Positions 28,085 to 37,523 of a stretch of 64,000 nt of DNA are shown one piece after another (positions within the stretch are counted from its first letter, which is position 1; each line of letters opens with the position of its first letter). Origin of the DNA: JAKANT01 sp035502095 (GTDB lineage: Bacteria; Pseudomonadota; Gammaproteobacteria; Burkholderiales; Burkholderiaceae_F); contig DATJUX010000021.1 of the NCBI GenBank assembly GCA_035502095.1, positions 1 through 64,000 of the forward strand, in the 5' to 3' direction. The translations under genes and the position numbers were made by a program. The notes under the pieces were generated by a model, which did not search any database, was not told the DNA's origin, and saw only the letters and a program-made list of their open reading frames with translations.

Positions 28085-28114
28085 AATGTAGCCGAGGGTC
28101 CTGCGCCGCGGCAA
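28085..28114 (-). promoter_or_regulatory. Sigma-70-type promoter for the aroG leader transcript
   Basis: On the minus strand a -35 box TTGCCG (28109-28114) and a -10 box TACATT (28085-28090) are 18 bp apart. Seven bases after the -10 box is position 28078, the first base of the leader-peptide ATG. This is a pattern-based prediction only. Confidence 0.5.
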
Positions 28115-28144
28115 GCGGGTTGCGGCCCCGCGACGCCGAATCAC

Positions 28145-28852
28145 CTAGAAGCGGTAGCGAACGCCGACGTTGGCGCTGTTCGTGAGGCCGAGCGAGGTGT
28201 CGTCGCCCTCGAAATAGTGGTCCGACAGCCGGTAGCCGCCGAACACGTAGACCGACCGGCTCAGCACGTAGTTGACGCGTACCCCGACATCCAGCGCCCG
28301 TCCGTGCGCGGTGAGCAGCGTGTCGGCGTCGAGGGTCAGCAGCCAGTCCTTCGCCAGCCGGCCCTGGCCGGCAAAGTGCATCTGCGGCAACCCGCCGAAC
28401 CGGGTGCGATCGATGTTGAGCGCCGCCGCGCGCGTGGGATCGTAGTCACCGAGGCGGGCGGTCACGCCGACCTTCCATGCCCAATCGGTGCTTTCGAGGA
28501 ACGTGTAGCGATAGGTGGCGCGCAGCGGGTCGAACGTCGTGCCGGCATCGGTCCCCGACAGGCTCACATCCGGTCCCGCCCAGCCGGCCGGCCGCGCGTT
28601 CGTCGAAAGCCAGACCTCGTGGCCCGCCAGGAGGCCGGTCGAAAGCACCAGTCGCGAATCGGCAAGCGGATCCCAGCGCGTGCTGCTAAGCGGCAGCGGG
28701 TCCGCCAGCTCGTACAAGGAGGAAGCGCCGGCGACCGAGCCGTGAAAGACCGACCCCGTGAACGGCGTCGATTCGTAGCCGCGCGCGGCACCGGACCAGG
28801 CAAACCCGATGCCGAGAAGCAACAGCCCTCCACGTACGCAGCCGATTCTCAT
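28145..28852 (-). CDS. Outer-membrane beta-barrel protein of unknown function
   Basis: A 235-residue protein with a Sec signal peptide (residues 1-26, GGLLLLGIGFAWSGAARG). The mature part alternates amphipathic strands (YRYTFLESTDWAWKVGVTAR, VGVRVNYVLSRSVYVFGGYR) and ends NVGVRYRF. A terminal Phe after an aromatic-rich strand is the usual BAM recognition signal. It resembles small porin-like or YaiO-like barrels, but no specific family is certain. The ATG at 28852 begins the signal peptide and follows GAGAGC. It faces the aroG leader region and has its own upstream gap of 144 bp. Confidence 0.75.
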   Translation of the reverse strand: MRIGCVRGGLLLLGIGFAWSGAARGYESTPFTGSVFHGSVAGASSLYELADPLPLSSTRWDPLADSRLVLSTGLLAGHEVWLSTNARPAGWAGPDVSLSGTDAGTTFDPLRATYRYTFLESTDWAWKVGVTARLGDYDPTRAAALNIDRTRFGGLPQMHFAGQGRLAKDWLLTLDADTLLTAHGRALDVGVRVNYVLSRSVYVFGGYRLSDHYFEGDDTSLGLTNSANVGVRYRF

Positions 28853-28996
28853 AGCTCTCTCGAAGCAGCGTGACGCCCCGCAGGGTTTCATGGCATTGGA
28901 GCGCGGAATGTTCCTCTTGCCAATAGTCCGGCCGCATGAATTTCCACGAACGCAACACCGGGATCCCGCGGCGCCGCCCACCCGGTTCGTCGCATC

Positions 28997-29938
28997 TCAA
29001 GGGGCGAAGAAGTAGAGCGTCAGGTGAAAGAAGACCGGCGCCGCGAACGTCAGCGCGTCGAGGCGCTGCAACGTTCCGCGAGTCAGAAGAACGCCGTCAT
29101 CGGTCCAGATCCGGGCGCCGAGGCTGCGCTCGACCGAAGTCAGAACCAGCCCCCCCATGAATCCCGCGACGACGATGGCGAGCGCCATGAGCGTCGCCTG
29201 CCACCAAGCGAATGGCGTCATCCTGAACAGCGCGGTGCCAAGCAGCACGGCCGCTGCCCCACCGGCGAGAACGCCCTCCCGGCTTTTGTTCGGATTCGAT
29301 TTCAGCGGCGTGCGGCCGATCAGGGCGCTGGCGATGACCGCAAAGAGGTCCGAGGCCTGCAACACGACCAGGAAATAGAGCAGCAACATCGCGCCGCGTC
29401 CCTCGAAGCCGCCCAGTTCGAGCGTGACGATCGCCGGTGCATGGCTCACGCAATACACACAGATCATCAGACCCCATTGCACCTTGGCGATCCGCATCAG
29501 GTAGTGCTCGGTGTCCCGTCCGAGCGCCATTACGACCGGCAGAACCAGGAACACGTAGACCGGAATGAAGACCGCGTACATGGCGTACCAGTCCGCAGCG
29601 ATCAGCAGGTACTGCACCGGGATCACGACGTAGAACGCCACCACCAGCGCCGCGTGATCGGACGCGCGGATCGGCGTCAGCGCGACGAACTCGCGCAGGG
29701 CGAAGAACGAGGCGATCGCGAACAGCACCAGCAGCGCGCCGCCGCCGAGCGTGAACGCGATGGCGAACAGCAGCACGATCGACCACGCGCGGCGGATGCG
29801 CGTGTTCATCTGGCCGATCCATGCGAGCTTCGCCGCCTCGCGCGTGCGGCGTACGAGCCAGGTGCCGAAGGCGGTCGCCGTCGCGAGCAGCAGGCTCAGC
29901 CCGGCCAGCACCACGAAGTAGGTCTCCTGCAGGCTCAT
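28997..29938 (-). CDS. Phosphatidate cytidylyltransferase (CdsA-like)
   Basis: A 313-residue polytopic membrane protein with about eight helices. The C-terminal CTP-transfer region contains SNPNKSREGVLAGGAAAV, resembling the CdsA signature, and an upstream LQASDLFAVIASALIGRTPL with the acidic residue used in metal binding. It would make CDP-diacylglycerol for phospholipid synthesis. It overlaps the upstream acyltransferase gene by 4 bp, so the two lipid enzymes form a pair, a common arrangement for a second CdsA-like enzyme outside the main cdsA locus. Confidence 0.88.
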   Translation of the reverse strand: MSLQETYFVVLAGLSLLLATATAFGTWLVRRTREAAKLAWIGQMNTRIRRAWSIVLLFAIAFTLGGGALLVLFAIASFFALREFVALTPIRASDHAALVVAFYVVIPVQYLLIAADWYAMYAVFIPVYVFLVLPVVMALGRDTEHYLMRIAKVQWGLMICVYCVSHAPAIVTLELGGFEGRGAMLLLYFLVVLQASDLFAVIASALIGRTPLKSNPNKSREGVLAGGAAAVLLGTALFRMTPFAWWQATLMALAIVVAGFMGGLVLTSVERSLGARIWTDDGVLLTRGTLQRLDALTFAAPVFFHLTLYFFAP

Positions 29939-30567
29939 GCGACCACCGCTTCCATCTCGGCCAGCGCGGCCACGGCGTCGCGGGCGCGTTCGAGGAAGGC
30001 TTCCTTCTCTTCGCCGGGAGCGAGACGGAGCGCCGCGCCGAAGCTGACGGTGCAGATGATCGGCACCGGCAGCAACGCGCCCTTCGGCATCGACCGATGC
30101 AGATTCTCGAGATAGACCGGGATCAGTTCGACCTGCGGAAATGCCTTGGCGAGGCGATACAGCCCGCTCTTGAAGGGCCCGGGCAGCGGCTGGGGCTGGC
30201 GGGTTCCTTCCGGAAACAGGATCAGCGAAAAACCGAGGTCGAGCGCTTCCTGCAACGGTTCAAGCGGGTCGGCATCGGGATCCTCACGCGTGCGATCGAT
30301 CATCACCACGTTCAGTTCCTGCTGCGCGATCCGCTGCCGGATGCCGCCCGCGCCCCAGTAGTCGCGCGCCGCGACCGGCCGCGTGTTGGCGCGCAGCGCG
30401 TCGGGCAGCGCGGCCCACAGGACCAGCGTGTCCATGTGGCTCGAGTGGTTGGCGAAGTAGATGCGCTGGTTTGCGCTGGGCACGCTGCCGATCCAGCGCG
30501 GGTATGCGCCGACCAGCACCCGCACCAGCCAAACGAGCGGGGGGAGGAATTTGATCGGCAGGTTCAA
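29935..30567 (-). CDS. PlsC-like lysophospholipid acyltransferase
   Basis: A 210-residue acyltransferase with the catalytic HX4D box (NHSSHMDTLVLW) and the substrate-binding FPEGTR motif (LILFPEGTRQ), plus a hydrophobic N-terminus (FLPPLVWLVRVLVGAY). It likely acylates 1-acylglycerol-3-phosphate or a related lipid at the inner membrane, giving phosphatidate for the overlapping CdsA-like enzyme. The first good start is TTG 30567, and no ATG precedes the HX4D box. Its position next to cdsA supports the lipid role. Confidence 0.85.
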   Translation of the reverse strand: MNLPIKFLPPLVWLVRVLVGAYPRWIGSVPSANQRIYFANHSSHMDTLVLWAALPDALRANTRPVAARDYWGAGGIRQRIAQQELNVVMIDRTREDPDADPLEPLQEALDLGFSLILFPEGTRQPQPLPGPFKSGLYRLAKAFPQVELIPVYLENLHRSMPKGALLPVPIICTVSFGAALRLAPGEEKEAFLERARDAVAALAEMEAVVA

Positions 30568-30644
30568 GCCGTTTCGACGCGCCGTCGAAGACTACGATGC
30601 GGCTCGATTCACCGGCGCAGCGCGACGCGGTGGTTGCGGCGGCC

Positions 30645-32114
30645 TCAGGCCGTGCCGCCGACCGTCAAGCCCTCGATGCGCAACGTCGGCTGGCCGACGC
30701 CGACGGGAACGCTCTGGCCGTCCTTGCCGCAGGTGCCGATGCCGGTGTCGAGCTGCATGTCGTTGCCGATCATCGTCACCCGGGTCAGCGCGTCGGGGCC
30801 GTTGCCGATCAAGGTGGCGCCCTTGAGCGGCGCCGTGATGCGGCCGTCCTCGATCAGGTAGGCCTCGGCCATGCTGAACACGAACTTGCCGTTCGTGATG
30901 TCGACCTGGCCGCCGCCGAAATTCGACGCGTACACGCCTTTCCTGACCGAGCGGATGATCTCCTCGTGCTCATGCTTGCCGCCGAGCATGTAGGTGTTGG
31001 TCATGCGCGGCATCGGCAGGGCAGCGAACGACTCGCGCCGTCCGTTGCCGGTCACCGGCACCTTCATCAGGCGCGCGTTCAGCGTGTCCTGCATGTAGCC
31101 CCTGAGCACGCCATCTTCAATCAGCACCGTGCGCTGCGTCGGGTTGCCCTCGTCGTCCACGTTGAGCGAGCCGCGTCGTTCCGGCAGCGTGCCATCGTCG
31201 ACCACGGTGACGCCAGGAGAGGCGACCCGATGCCCGATGCGTCCCGAAAATGCGCTGGAGCCCTTGCGATTGAAGTCGCCTTCGAGACCGTGGCCGACCG
31301 CTTCGTGCAGCAGGATGCCGGGCCAGCCCGGGCCCAGCACTACGGTCATCACTCCGGCGGGAGCGGGCTTCGCCTGCAGGTTGGTGAGCGCCATCGAGAC
31401 CGCCGCGGCGGCGTAGCCCTGCAGCACGGCCTCGGTGAAGTAGCCGAGGTCCATGCGCGCGCCGCCGCCGGAATAGCCCTGTTCCCGCCGCGCGCCTTCC
31501 TCGGCGATCACGGTGAGCGAGACGCGTACCAGCGGGCGCACATCGGCGGCCAGCACGCCGGTCTCCTTGCGGTCCGATCGCGCGACCAGCACGACGTCGT
31601 ACTCGGACACGACACTCGCCATCACCTGTTTCACGCGCGCATCGCGCGCGCGCGCGAACTGCTCCAGCTGTTCGAGCAGGCGCACCTTCGCCGCCGCATC
31701 GAGCGATGCGACCGGGTCGCTGCTGCCGTAGAGCTTCGCCTGCGGCCGGCTGGCAAGGCGGGCAAGCCGCGCGGTGCCGCCGCCACGACGTGCGATCGAG
31801 CGCACCGAGCGCGCCGCTTCGAGCAGTGCGTCTTCCGACAGGTCGTCGGAGTACGAGAACGCGGTCTTGTCGCCGGAGACGGCACGCACGCCGACGCCCT
31901 GCTCGATGCCGAAGCTGCCGCTCTTGACGATGCCTTCCTCGAGCGAATATGACTCGCTGCGGGTGTACTGGAAGTAGAGGTCGGCAAAGTCGGCGCGGTT
32001 CTCGAAGATGGTGCCGAGTGCGCCGACCAGCTTGCTTTCGTCCAGGCCGTACGGTGCGAGCAGGAGGCCGCGGGCGATCGCAAGGCGATCGAGGGCCGGA
32101 TCGGTCAGGTTCAT
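30645..32114 (-). CDS. tldD: Metalloprotease TldD
   Basis: A 489-residue TldD, partner of TldE/PmbA in a zinc protease that degrades unfolded or leader peptides (for example microcin B17 or CcdA). The zinc site HEXXXH is LLHEAVGHGLEGD, and the third ligand Cys lies near the C-terminus in GTCGKDGQSVPVG. Its N-terminal MNLTDPALDRL is typical. The ATG at 32114 is preferred to 32141. pmbA is not in the window. It follows the carbon-nitrogen hydrolase by 54 bp on the same strand, a syntenic order seen in many betaproteobacteria. Confidence 0.95.
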   Translation of the reverse strand: MNLTDPALDRLAIARGLLLAPYGLDESKLVGALGTIFENRADFADLYFQYTRSESYSLEEGIVKSGSFGIEQGVGVRAVSGDKTAFSYSDDLSEDALLEAARSVRSIARRGGGTARLARLASRPQAKLYGSSDPVASLDAAAKVRLLEQLEQFARARDARVKQVMASVVSEYDVVLVARSDRKETGVLAADVRPLVRVSLTVIAEEGARREQGYSGGGARMDLGYFTEAVLQGYAAAAVSMALTNLQAKPAPAGVMTVVLGPGWPGILLHEAVGHGLEGDFNRKGSSAFSGRIGHRVASPGVTVVDDGTLPERRGSLNVDDEGNPTQRTVLIEDGVLRGYMQDTLNARLMKVPVTGNGRRESFAALPMPRMTNTYMLGGKHEHEEIIRSVRKGVYASNFGGGQVDITNGKFVFSMAEAYLIEDGRITAPLKGATLIGNGPDALTRVTMIGNDMQLDTGIGTCGKDGQSVPVGVGQPTLRIEGLTVGGTA

Positions 32115-32168
32115 GGCTGTGGCCTTCGGAGGTCGAAACAACGGCGGCGCGCCGGCGGGCTGCGCTTC

Positions 32169-32999
32169 TTACTTCAAGACACGATGCGCGAGGGCCGGCA
32201 GGTCGCTGCGCATCTGGGCGATTATCTGGGTATCGACGGTACCGACCACAACCCCGGGCCCTTCGTCCTGCATCGCGACCACCTTGCCCCAGGGGTCGAT
32301 CAGCATCGAGTGGCCGAACGTGGCGCGGCCGTTTTCGTGCCGGCCGCCTTGCGCGGAGGCGAGCACGAAGCAGAGATTTTCGATGGCCCGCGCGCGCAGC
32401 AACGTCTCCCAGTGGGCCCGGCCGGTGGTGGCCGTGAACGCTGCCGGCACCAGGATCAGGTCGATCGGGACCAGCGCGCGGTAAAGCTCGGGAAAACGCA
32501 GGTCGTAGCAGACCGACAGCCCGACCTTGATGCGCGGACCGCCGCCGGGCTGGAACTCGAACGAAGAAAGCTCGCGCCCGGGCACGATCGTGCGCGCCTC
32601 GTCGTACGACTCCTCGCCGCGCGAGAACGCAAACAGGTGGATCTTGTCGTAGCGCGCCAGCCGTTTGCCCGCGGGGTCGTAGACGAGCACGCTGTTCTTC
32701 ACCCGGTCCGGCTGCTGCGCCTCGAGCGGGATGGTTCCGCCGACCAGCCAGATGCCGTGGCGCGCGGCTTCGGCCGACAGGAACGACTGGATCGGTCCCG
32801 CGCCATCGATCTCGCGCGCTGCCACCTTGTCGCGGTCCGAGCGCCCCATGAGGCAGAAATACTCCGGCAGGACGACCAGACGCGCGCCCGCGCGTACGGC
32901 CCGGCCGATCAGTTCGCCCGCGTCGCGCAGGTTCGCGCCGATGTCGGCCTTCGAAACCATCTGCACGGCGGCGACGGTGACGGTGGTGGCGGTGCTCAC
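32169..32999 (-). CDS. Carbon-nitrogen hydrolase, Nit1/deaminated-glutathione amidase type
   Basis: A 276-residue nitrilase-superfamily amidase with the full catalytic triad: Glu46 (VLPEYFC), Lys119 (ARYDKIHLF) and Cys164 (SVCYDLRFPEL). Branch-10 (Nit) members hydrolyse omega-amides such as deaminated glutathione, and the DLRFPELY context fits that clade. It starts at GTG 32999, overlapping the yhdP stop by 4 bp, which supports one transcript yhdP-nit-tldD. Confidence 0.9.
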   Translation of the reverse strand: MSTATTVTVAAVQMVSKADIGANLRDAGELIGRAVRAGARLVVLPEYFCLMGRSDRDKVAAREIDGAGPIQSFLSAEAARHGIWLVGGTIPLEAQQPDRVKNSVLVYDPAGKRLARYDKIHLFAFSRGEESYDEARTIVPGRELSSFEFQPGGGPRIKVGLSVCYDLRFPELYRALVPIDLILVPAAFTATTGRAHWETLLRARAIENLCFVLASAQGGRHENGRATFGHSMLIDPWGKVVAMQDEGPGVVVGTVDTQIIAQMRSDLPALAHRVLK

Positions 33000-35900
33000 T
33001 GCGCAGGGGTCGATTGGTTCAGGAGGGCACCGGCGCCGGCGCTGTTGCTGGCGGCCGGATGTTCGAGCCGCTTGACGGTGGGATCACGCCAGGATCCGGT
33101 GACGTCGTATTCGAAGGAGAAAGCCTTGGAGAGCGGATCGCGGAGGAGCAATTGCGCGACGAACGTACCGAGTCCGATTGCCGGATTGGCCAGAAGAGCA
33201 TACACGAGCGATGCCGACGCCGCGTTGATCTCGGGGAGCACGAGCACGTGCAGGTTCTGCGTTTCGGCGCGCAGGTCGCTCGAGCCCTCGATCAGCACGG
33301 TGGCGTTGGCGCTGCGCATGTGGACGTCGCGCGTCGAGATCACTCCGGACGCGATGCTCGCGGTGGCGGTGATCGAGTCGAAGGCGAATCCCTCGGAAAA
33401 CACGTCGCGGAAGTCGAGCGTTATGCGCCGCGGCAGCGACTGCAGCGATAGCACCCCGAGCAGCCGGCCCGCGCCGGCATCGGCCTTGAGGAACTGTCCC
33501 TTCGTCGAGGCGAGCTTGAGCGAGCCGGAAAGCGACGGGTAATCGATGGAGAGCGGCGTGCCGCGCCAGCTGAGCTGGCCCTCGAGCGTGCCTTCGCCGC
33601 CGCGCAGCGCATCCGGAATGCCGAAACGGCCGAGCAGGCGGCCGGCGTCGTTGAATTCGACCGCGAGATCCAGTGCCATGGTGCGGCGCTCGGCATTGGG
33701 CTCGCGGTACCAGCGCCCGGTCGCGTGCATTCGCGCATCCGGATTCGAGATCTCGAGCTGCTGCAATTGCCACTGCGCTTGCTTGCCGGTCCCGGTGTTC
33801 TGCGCGATGAGCTCGAGACGCCCCAGCTTGTGCGACCCGAGTTCGAAGCTGTCGACGGCGATGTCGAGCGCGGGGGCGTCGTCGGGGGGCTCCTCCAGCA
33901 CCTCGGACACCTGCTCGCGGTTGCTGTCCGGGATCAGGAGCCGGGTCAGGCGCGCGTTGATGCGGCCCGGGCTGTCCCCCTTGGGCATGCGCCAGGTGAC
34001 CGAACCGGTGGCGTTGTCCGAAACCACGTTGGCAAGCCAGACGGTGTCGTCGCCCTCGGTCGTGCGCGTTGCGCCGAGGACGAGATTCGCAAGTGTCTTG
34101 CCGGAGTAGACCAGTTCGTCGATGCGCGCGCTTACCAGGTCGGGCAGCGGGACGGCACCGGTGCCCGACGACCCGCTGCTGCGCGCCTCGCCTTGCCTGG
34201 AAAGCAGCGGCGTCCACCGGTCTACTTCCAGCCGCGGCACGTCGAGCATCACGCGCAGGCCGGTCTCCGGCACCGCTTCGACGTCCGCCGGCGTCCAGCG
34301 TCCGACGCGGACGAGGCCGCCGACCACCTGCGCCGGGCCGCCGCGCGGCGTCGAGCGCGCGAGTTGCATGGCGAACTTGTCGTTGATGAACAATCCCACG
34401 CGATCCGTCCTGGCGCCGGTGGACGTCTCGCCTTGCGGCTCGATCTCGAGGCGTGTCGGCCATTCTTCGGCGGTCGCCTTCTGCAGCGGCGCGGGCAGGT
34501 CGAGCGACCACCCGGCAAACCCGGTCTCGACGTGCAGCTCCGGCCGTCCGCCGCGCAGCGTCAGCGTGCCGGTGTAGCGCGTCGTCCCCTGCGCGCGATC
34601 GAGAATGCGATGCACCAGTTCGACGTCGACCAGCCGACGCAGCCCGGCGGGCGTTGCCGTGCCGTTGCCGTTGATGACGATCGGGCCGTCGGCCCGCATC
34701 CCGCCGTCGACATTGATCTGGCCGCCGAGGAACCCGGCGGTGATGTTGGAGAGCTTGAAGTTGGATTCGCTGAAGTCGATCCGCCCGGCCGCCGAATGGA
34801 ACGTCGGCACGTCCGGGATGAGCGCGACGTCGCCGCCCGCCAGCGTGATCGTGCCGTTGACCCGCGTGGCATGCATGTCCTTGAGCGGCACGTCGAGCCG
34901 GATCTCCGTCCCGGCGTTGCCTTCGGCACGCGTGTCGGCCAGGAAATTGCCCAGCCAACCGCCGATCGGACTGGTCGCGACGAAACGCAGGACATCGGCC
35001 GCGGTGCCGTCCGCGCCGAGGCCGATCAGGAGATGCGGATCCTGGGAAACAAGTTCGGGGACGCGCACTTCGATCCGCTCCAGCCGCGTGTCGAACACAT
35101 GGGCGCGCTGGCCGATGAATTGCAGCTTGTTGCGCTCGACGCGCAGGTCGCCCTCGAGATTGGCGACCGTCGGCCACCGCGTCTTCGGCGCGGGCTCATC
35201 GGGCGCGAGCAGGCGCGGGGAGAGGTAGTCCAGGGCGACGTCGCGCAGGTGCGCCTGCACGAGAAAGTCGCCCGATCCGTTGGCGAACGGGAAATCCAGC
35301 AGGTCGCCGCGCAGTCGAACCGATGCGTCGACGGCTTCGCCCTCGGTGAACGCGGTGCGCAACCACGCACGCACGCCCGGACCGAGCACCAGCGGGGCGT
35401 AAAGATGGCCGCTGGCTGCCGCCAGACGCGTGACGCGCGCGGTGATGTCGAGCGCACCCGGACCCTTGCCCGTGCCGTGATAAGAGCCGCTGCCCGTGAG
35501 TTCGAGATCGGCGTTCGAAAGCAGCACCGAATCGACGTGCAACTCGAGGTTCGGCTCCGTCACCCACCCCGCTGCGGCCTTCACACGGCCGGGAGCGAGG
35601 CGCGCGGGCTCGAACACGCCGGGAAATTCGAGCACGGCGTCTTCGGCGTCGACGCTGACCTTGCCGCCCGCCTCGGTCGCAGTGAGGGACCCGCTGAGGT
35701 TCTCGAACCCGGGCAGGCCCGGCCGTGGCAGTCCGGTGCGCGTGGTGAGCGGATCCGCGTCGCGTCCCCGCGAGCCCAACTCCGCGAACCGGGTCGCGAT
35801 GCTGTAGCGCAGCGGGGCATTCGGCGCCCGCTGCCAGGTCACTTCCAGGTCCGAAAGTTCGCCGTGCAACTCGCGCGCCGCGAGTTCGTCCTGGATGGCG

Positions 35901-37237
35901 GGCAGGACCGGCACGTGGCGGGCCAGGCGCAAGATCGCTTCGATGCGGATGCGGCTCGCGGTGAATTCGCCGCGACTCGGGGCGGCGGCGTCCGGCGCGC
36001 CCAGGTCGAACACGCCGCCGAACGGCGCGCCGCGCAGCTTCAGGTCCGTCTCGGGAAGCACGAGACCATCGGTGCCGACGATGCTGAACTTGCTGAACGT
36101 CAGCTCGCGCCCGCCTTGCCACGCGCCGGTGAGCGGAAGCTGCACGAATCGACCCTGGATGCCGGCGAGCCGCAGCGGCTCGTAGTCGCGCGCCAGCTGG
36201 ACGTCGACGTCGGTCAGCGCCACGTCGGCCGTGATCCGCTGCACGTGCATCGGGTCGAACTGCAGCCATGCGCGCATGGCGCCCTGGGCATGGTGCAGAT
36301 CGATCGACGAAGAGGGCAGGTGAAGCATCGCGACAAGGCGCGCGATGTCGGCGTAATCGGCCTGCGCGAAGATGCGGCCCGTCCAGCGCCTGTAATCGGA
36401 GATCCGTTCGAGCGTCGGGTGGCGGAACTCCATGCGCATCTCGAGCGTGCCGGCGAGATCGGACGGTGCACGCGCGCGCAAGGCCAGCCGATGGGTGAGC
36501 AGGCCGTGGCGGTATTCGATCTCGCCGTCCTCGATGTCGAGCACGGCCGGACCGTTTGGCCCCGCCTGCGTCTCGTCGACATAATGCAGCCGCATGTCGC
36601 GGATGGCGATGCGCTGCTGCGCAAGCACCCAGTCGAGCAGCCCGCCGTTCGGCGCGGGCGCATCGGGCTCGAGCACGAAGCCGGCGACGGCGAACTTGTT
36701 GCCGGGCAGGCGGCGGACCTCCAGCTCGGGCGTCCGGATCACGAGCGCGGTGAAGCGCGGTTCCCAGGTCGCGACGCTGGTCCACGAGAGCGTGGCCTCG
36801 AGCTGCGGCAACTCGAGCGCGACGTTGTCCGCGGCGTCGTACACGCGCAGGTTCGTGAGCCTGAGGTGCGGGTGGATGCCGCGCCACCCGGTTTCGATCT
36901 GATCGACCGCCACCTTGGTGCCGAGGATCCGGCTCGCAGCGGCCTCGATGCGGGGCCGGTACGAGTCGATGTGCGGCATCAACCAGTAACGCGTGCCGAG
37001 ATATAGAAACCCGAACAGAAAATAGGCGATCAGCACCAGCAGGCCGATCGCCTTGCACATCCAAGCGAGCACGGCGACCGTGTGGTGTCCGAAGTGGCGC
37101 CGGGCAGTGCGCTCGGCCGCATCCTTGGCCCGCTCGACGGCGTCTTCGACCACCGCCTCGACGCGATCGAACGCGCCGGATGCGCCGCCATGCGAGGCAC
37201 CGGGAGGCGGCGAGGATTGAGAGTCGTCGGGTGCCAC
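32996..37237 (-). CDS. yhdP: YhdP-family AsmA-like lipid-transport/envelope protein
   Basis: A giant (1413-residue) envelope protein. One N-terminal transmembrane helix (AIGLLVLIAYFLFGFLYLGT, about residues 60-80) anchors it, then a long repeated beta-strand groove of the AsmA/VPS13-like type runs to the C-terminus. YhdP proteins of this type bridge the envelope and are implicated in phospholipid transport to the outer membrane. The start GTG 37237 (VAPDDSQSSP) is chosen before the helix; the frame is open to 37966 as a shadow. It heads the yhdP-nit-tldD cluster and is divergent from glnE. Confidence 0.92.
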   Translation of the reverse strand: MAPDDSQSSPPPGASHGGASGAFDRVEAVVEDAVERAKDAAERTARRHFGHHTVAVLAWMCKAIGLLVLIAYFLFGFLYLGTRYWLMPHIDSYRPRIEAAASRILGTKVAVDQIETGWRGIHPHLRLTNLRVYDAADNVALELPQLEATLSWTSVATWEPRFTALVIRTPELEVRRLPGNKFAVAGFVLEPDAPAPNGGLLDWVLAQQRIAIRDMRLHYVDETQAGPNGPAVLDIEDGEIEYRHGLLTHRLALRARAPSDLAGTLEMRMEFRHPTLERISDYRRWTGRIFAQADYADIARLVAMLHLPSSSIDLHHAQGAMRAWLQFDPMHVQRITADVALTDVDVQLARDYEPLRLAGIQGRFVQLPLTGAWQGGRELTFSKFSIVGTDGLVLPETDLKLRGAPFGGVFDLGAPDAAAPSRGEFTASRIRIEAILRLARHVPVLPAIQDELAARELHGELSDLEVTWQRAPNAPLRYSIATRFAELGSRGRDADPLTTRTGLPRPGLPGFENLSGSLTATEAGGKVSVDAEDAVLEFPGVFEPARLAPGRVKAAAGWVTEPNLELHVDSVLLSNADLELTGSGSYHGTGKGPGALDITARVTRLAAASGHLYAPLVLGPGVRAWLRTAFTEGEAVDASVRLRGDLLDFPFANGSGDFLVQAHLRDVALDYLSPRLLAPDEPAPKTRWPTVANLEGDLRVERNKLQFIGQRAHVFDTRLERIEVRVPELVSQDPHLLIGLGADGTAADVLRFVATSPIGGWLGNFLADTRAEGNAGTEIRLDVPLKDMHATRVNGTITLAGGDVALIPDVPTFHSAAGRIDFSESNFKLSNITAGFLGGQINVDGGMRADGPIVINGNGTATPAGLRRLVDVELVHRILDRAQGTTRYTGTLTLRGGRPELHVETGFAGWSLDLPAPLQKATAEEWPTRLEIEPQGETSTGARTDRVGLFINDKFAMQLARSTPRGGPAQVVGGLVRVGRWTPADVEAVPETGLRVMLDVPRLEVDRWTPLLSRQGEARSSGSSGTGAVPLPDLVSARIDELVYSGKTLANLVLGATRTTEGDDTVWLANVVSDNATGSVTWRMPKGDSPGRINARLTRLLIPDSNREQVSEVLEEPPDDAPALDIAVDSFELGSHKLGRLELIAQNTGTGKQAQWQLQQLEISNPDARMHATGRWYREPNAERRTMALDLAVEFNDAGRLLGRFGIPDALRGGEGTLEGQLSWRGTPLSIDYPSLSGSLKLASTKGQFLKADAGAGRLLGVLSLQSLPRRITLDFRDVFSEGFAFDSITATASIASGVISTRDVHMRSANATVLIEGSSDLRAETQNLHVLVLPEINAASASLVYALLANPAIGLGTFVAQLLLRDPLSKAFSFEYDVTGSWRDPTVKRLEHPAASNSAGAGALLNQSTPAQ

Positions 37238-37523
37238 GTTGAACTGAACTAAACGCGCGTCGGCCAGGTGCGCATGCACAGCGCCGAGACCACCATAGGC
37301 CGGGCCTCGCACGATGCCCGTGCACGCCACCCGGAGGAGCCCGGGCAGGCTATCACAGCGACGCCCGTCGCAACGTGTTCCGTGAGCCCCTGGATCGGCA
37401 TTGGCCCGACGCCGCCGCCCCGCGCCGATCGCGTTACCGGCAACACTGCGTGTGCGACCATCCGCCGAGGCCTGGAGTTGGGCAGCAAAATGGCGCCCGC
37501 GTTCCCCACCCCAACGACGCACG

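Noticed and set aside
33725..37006. 1093-residue plus-strand frame opposite yhdP
   Set aside because: Antisense shadow; composition is Arg/Gly/Asp/His-rich with no recognised domain, while yhdP itself is clear.
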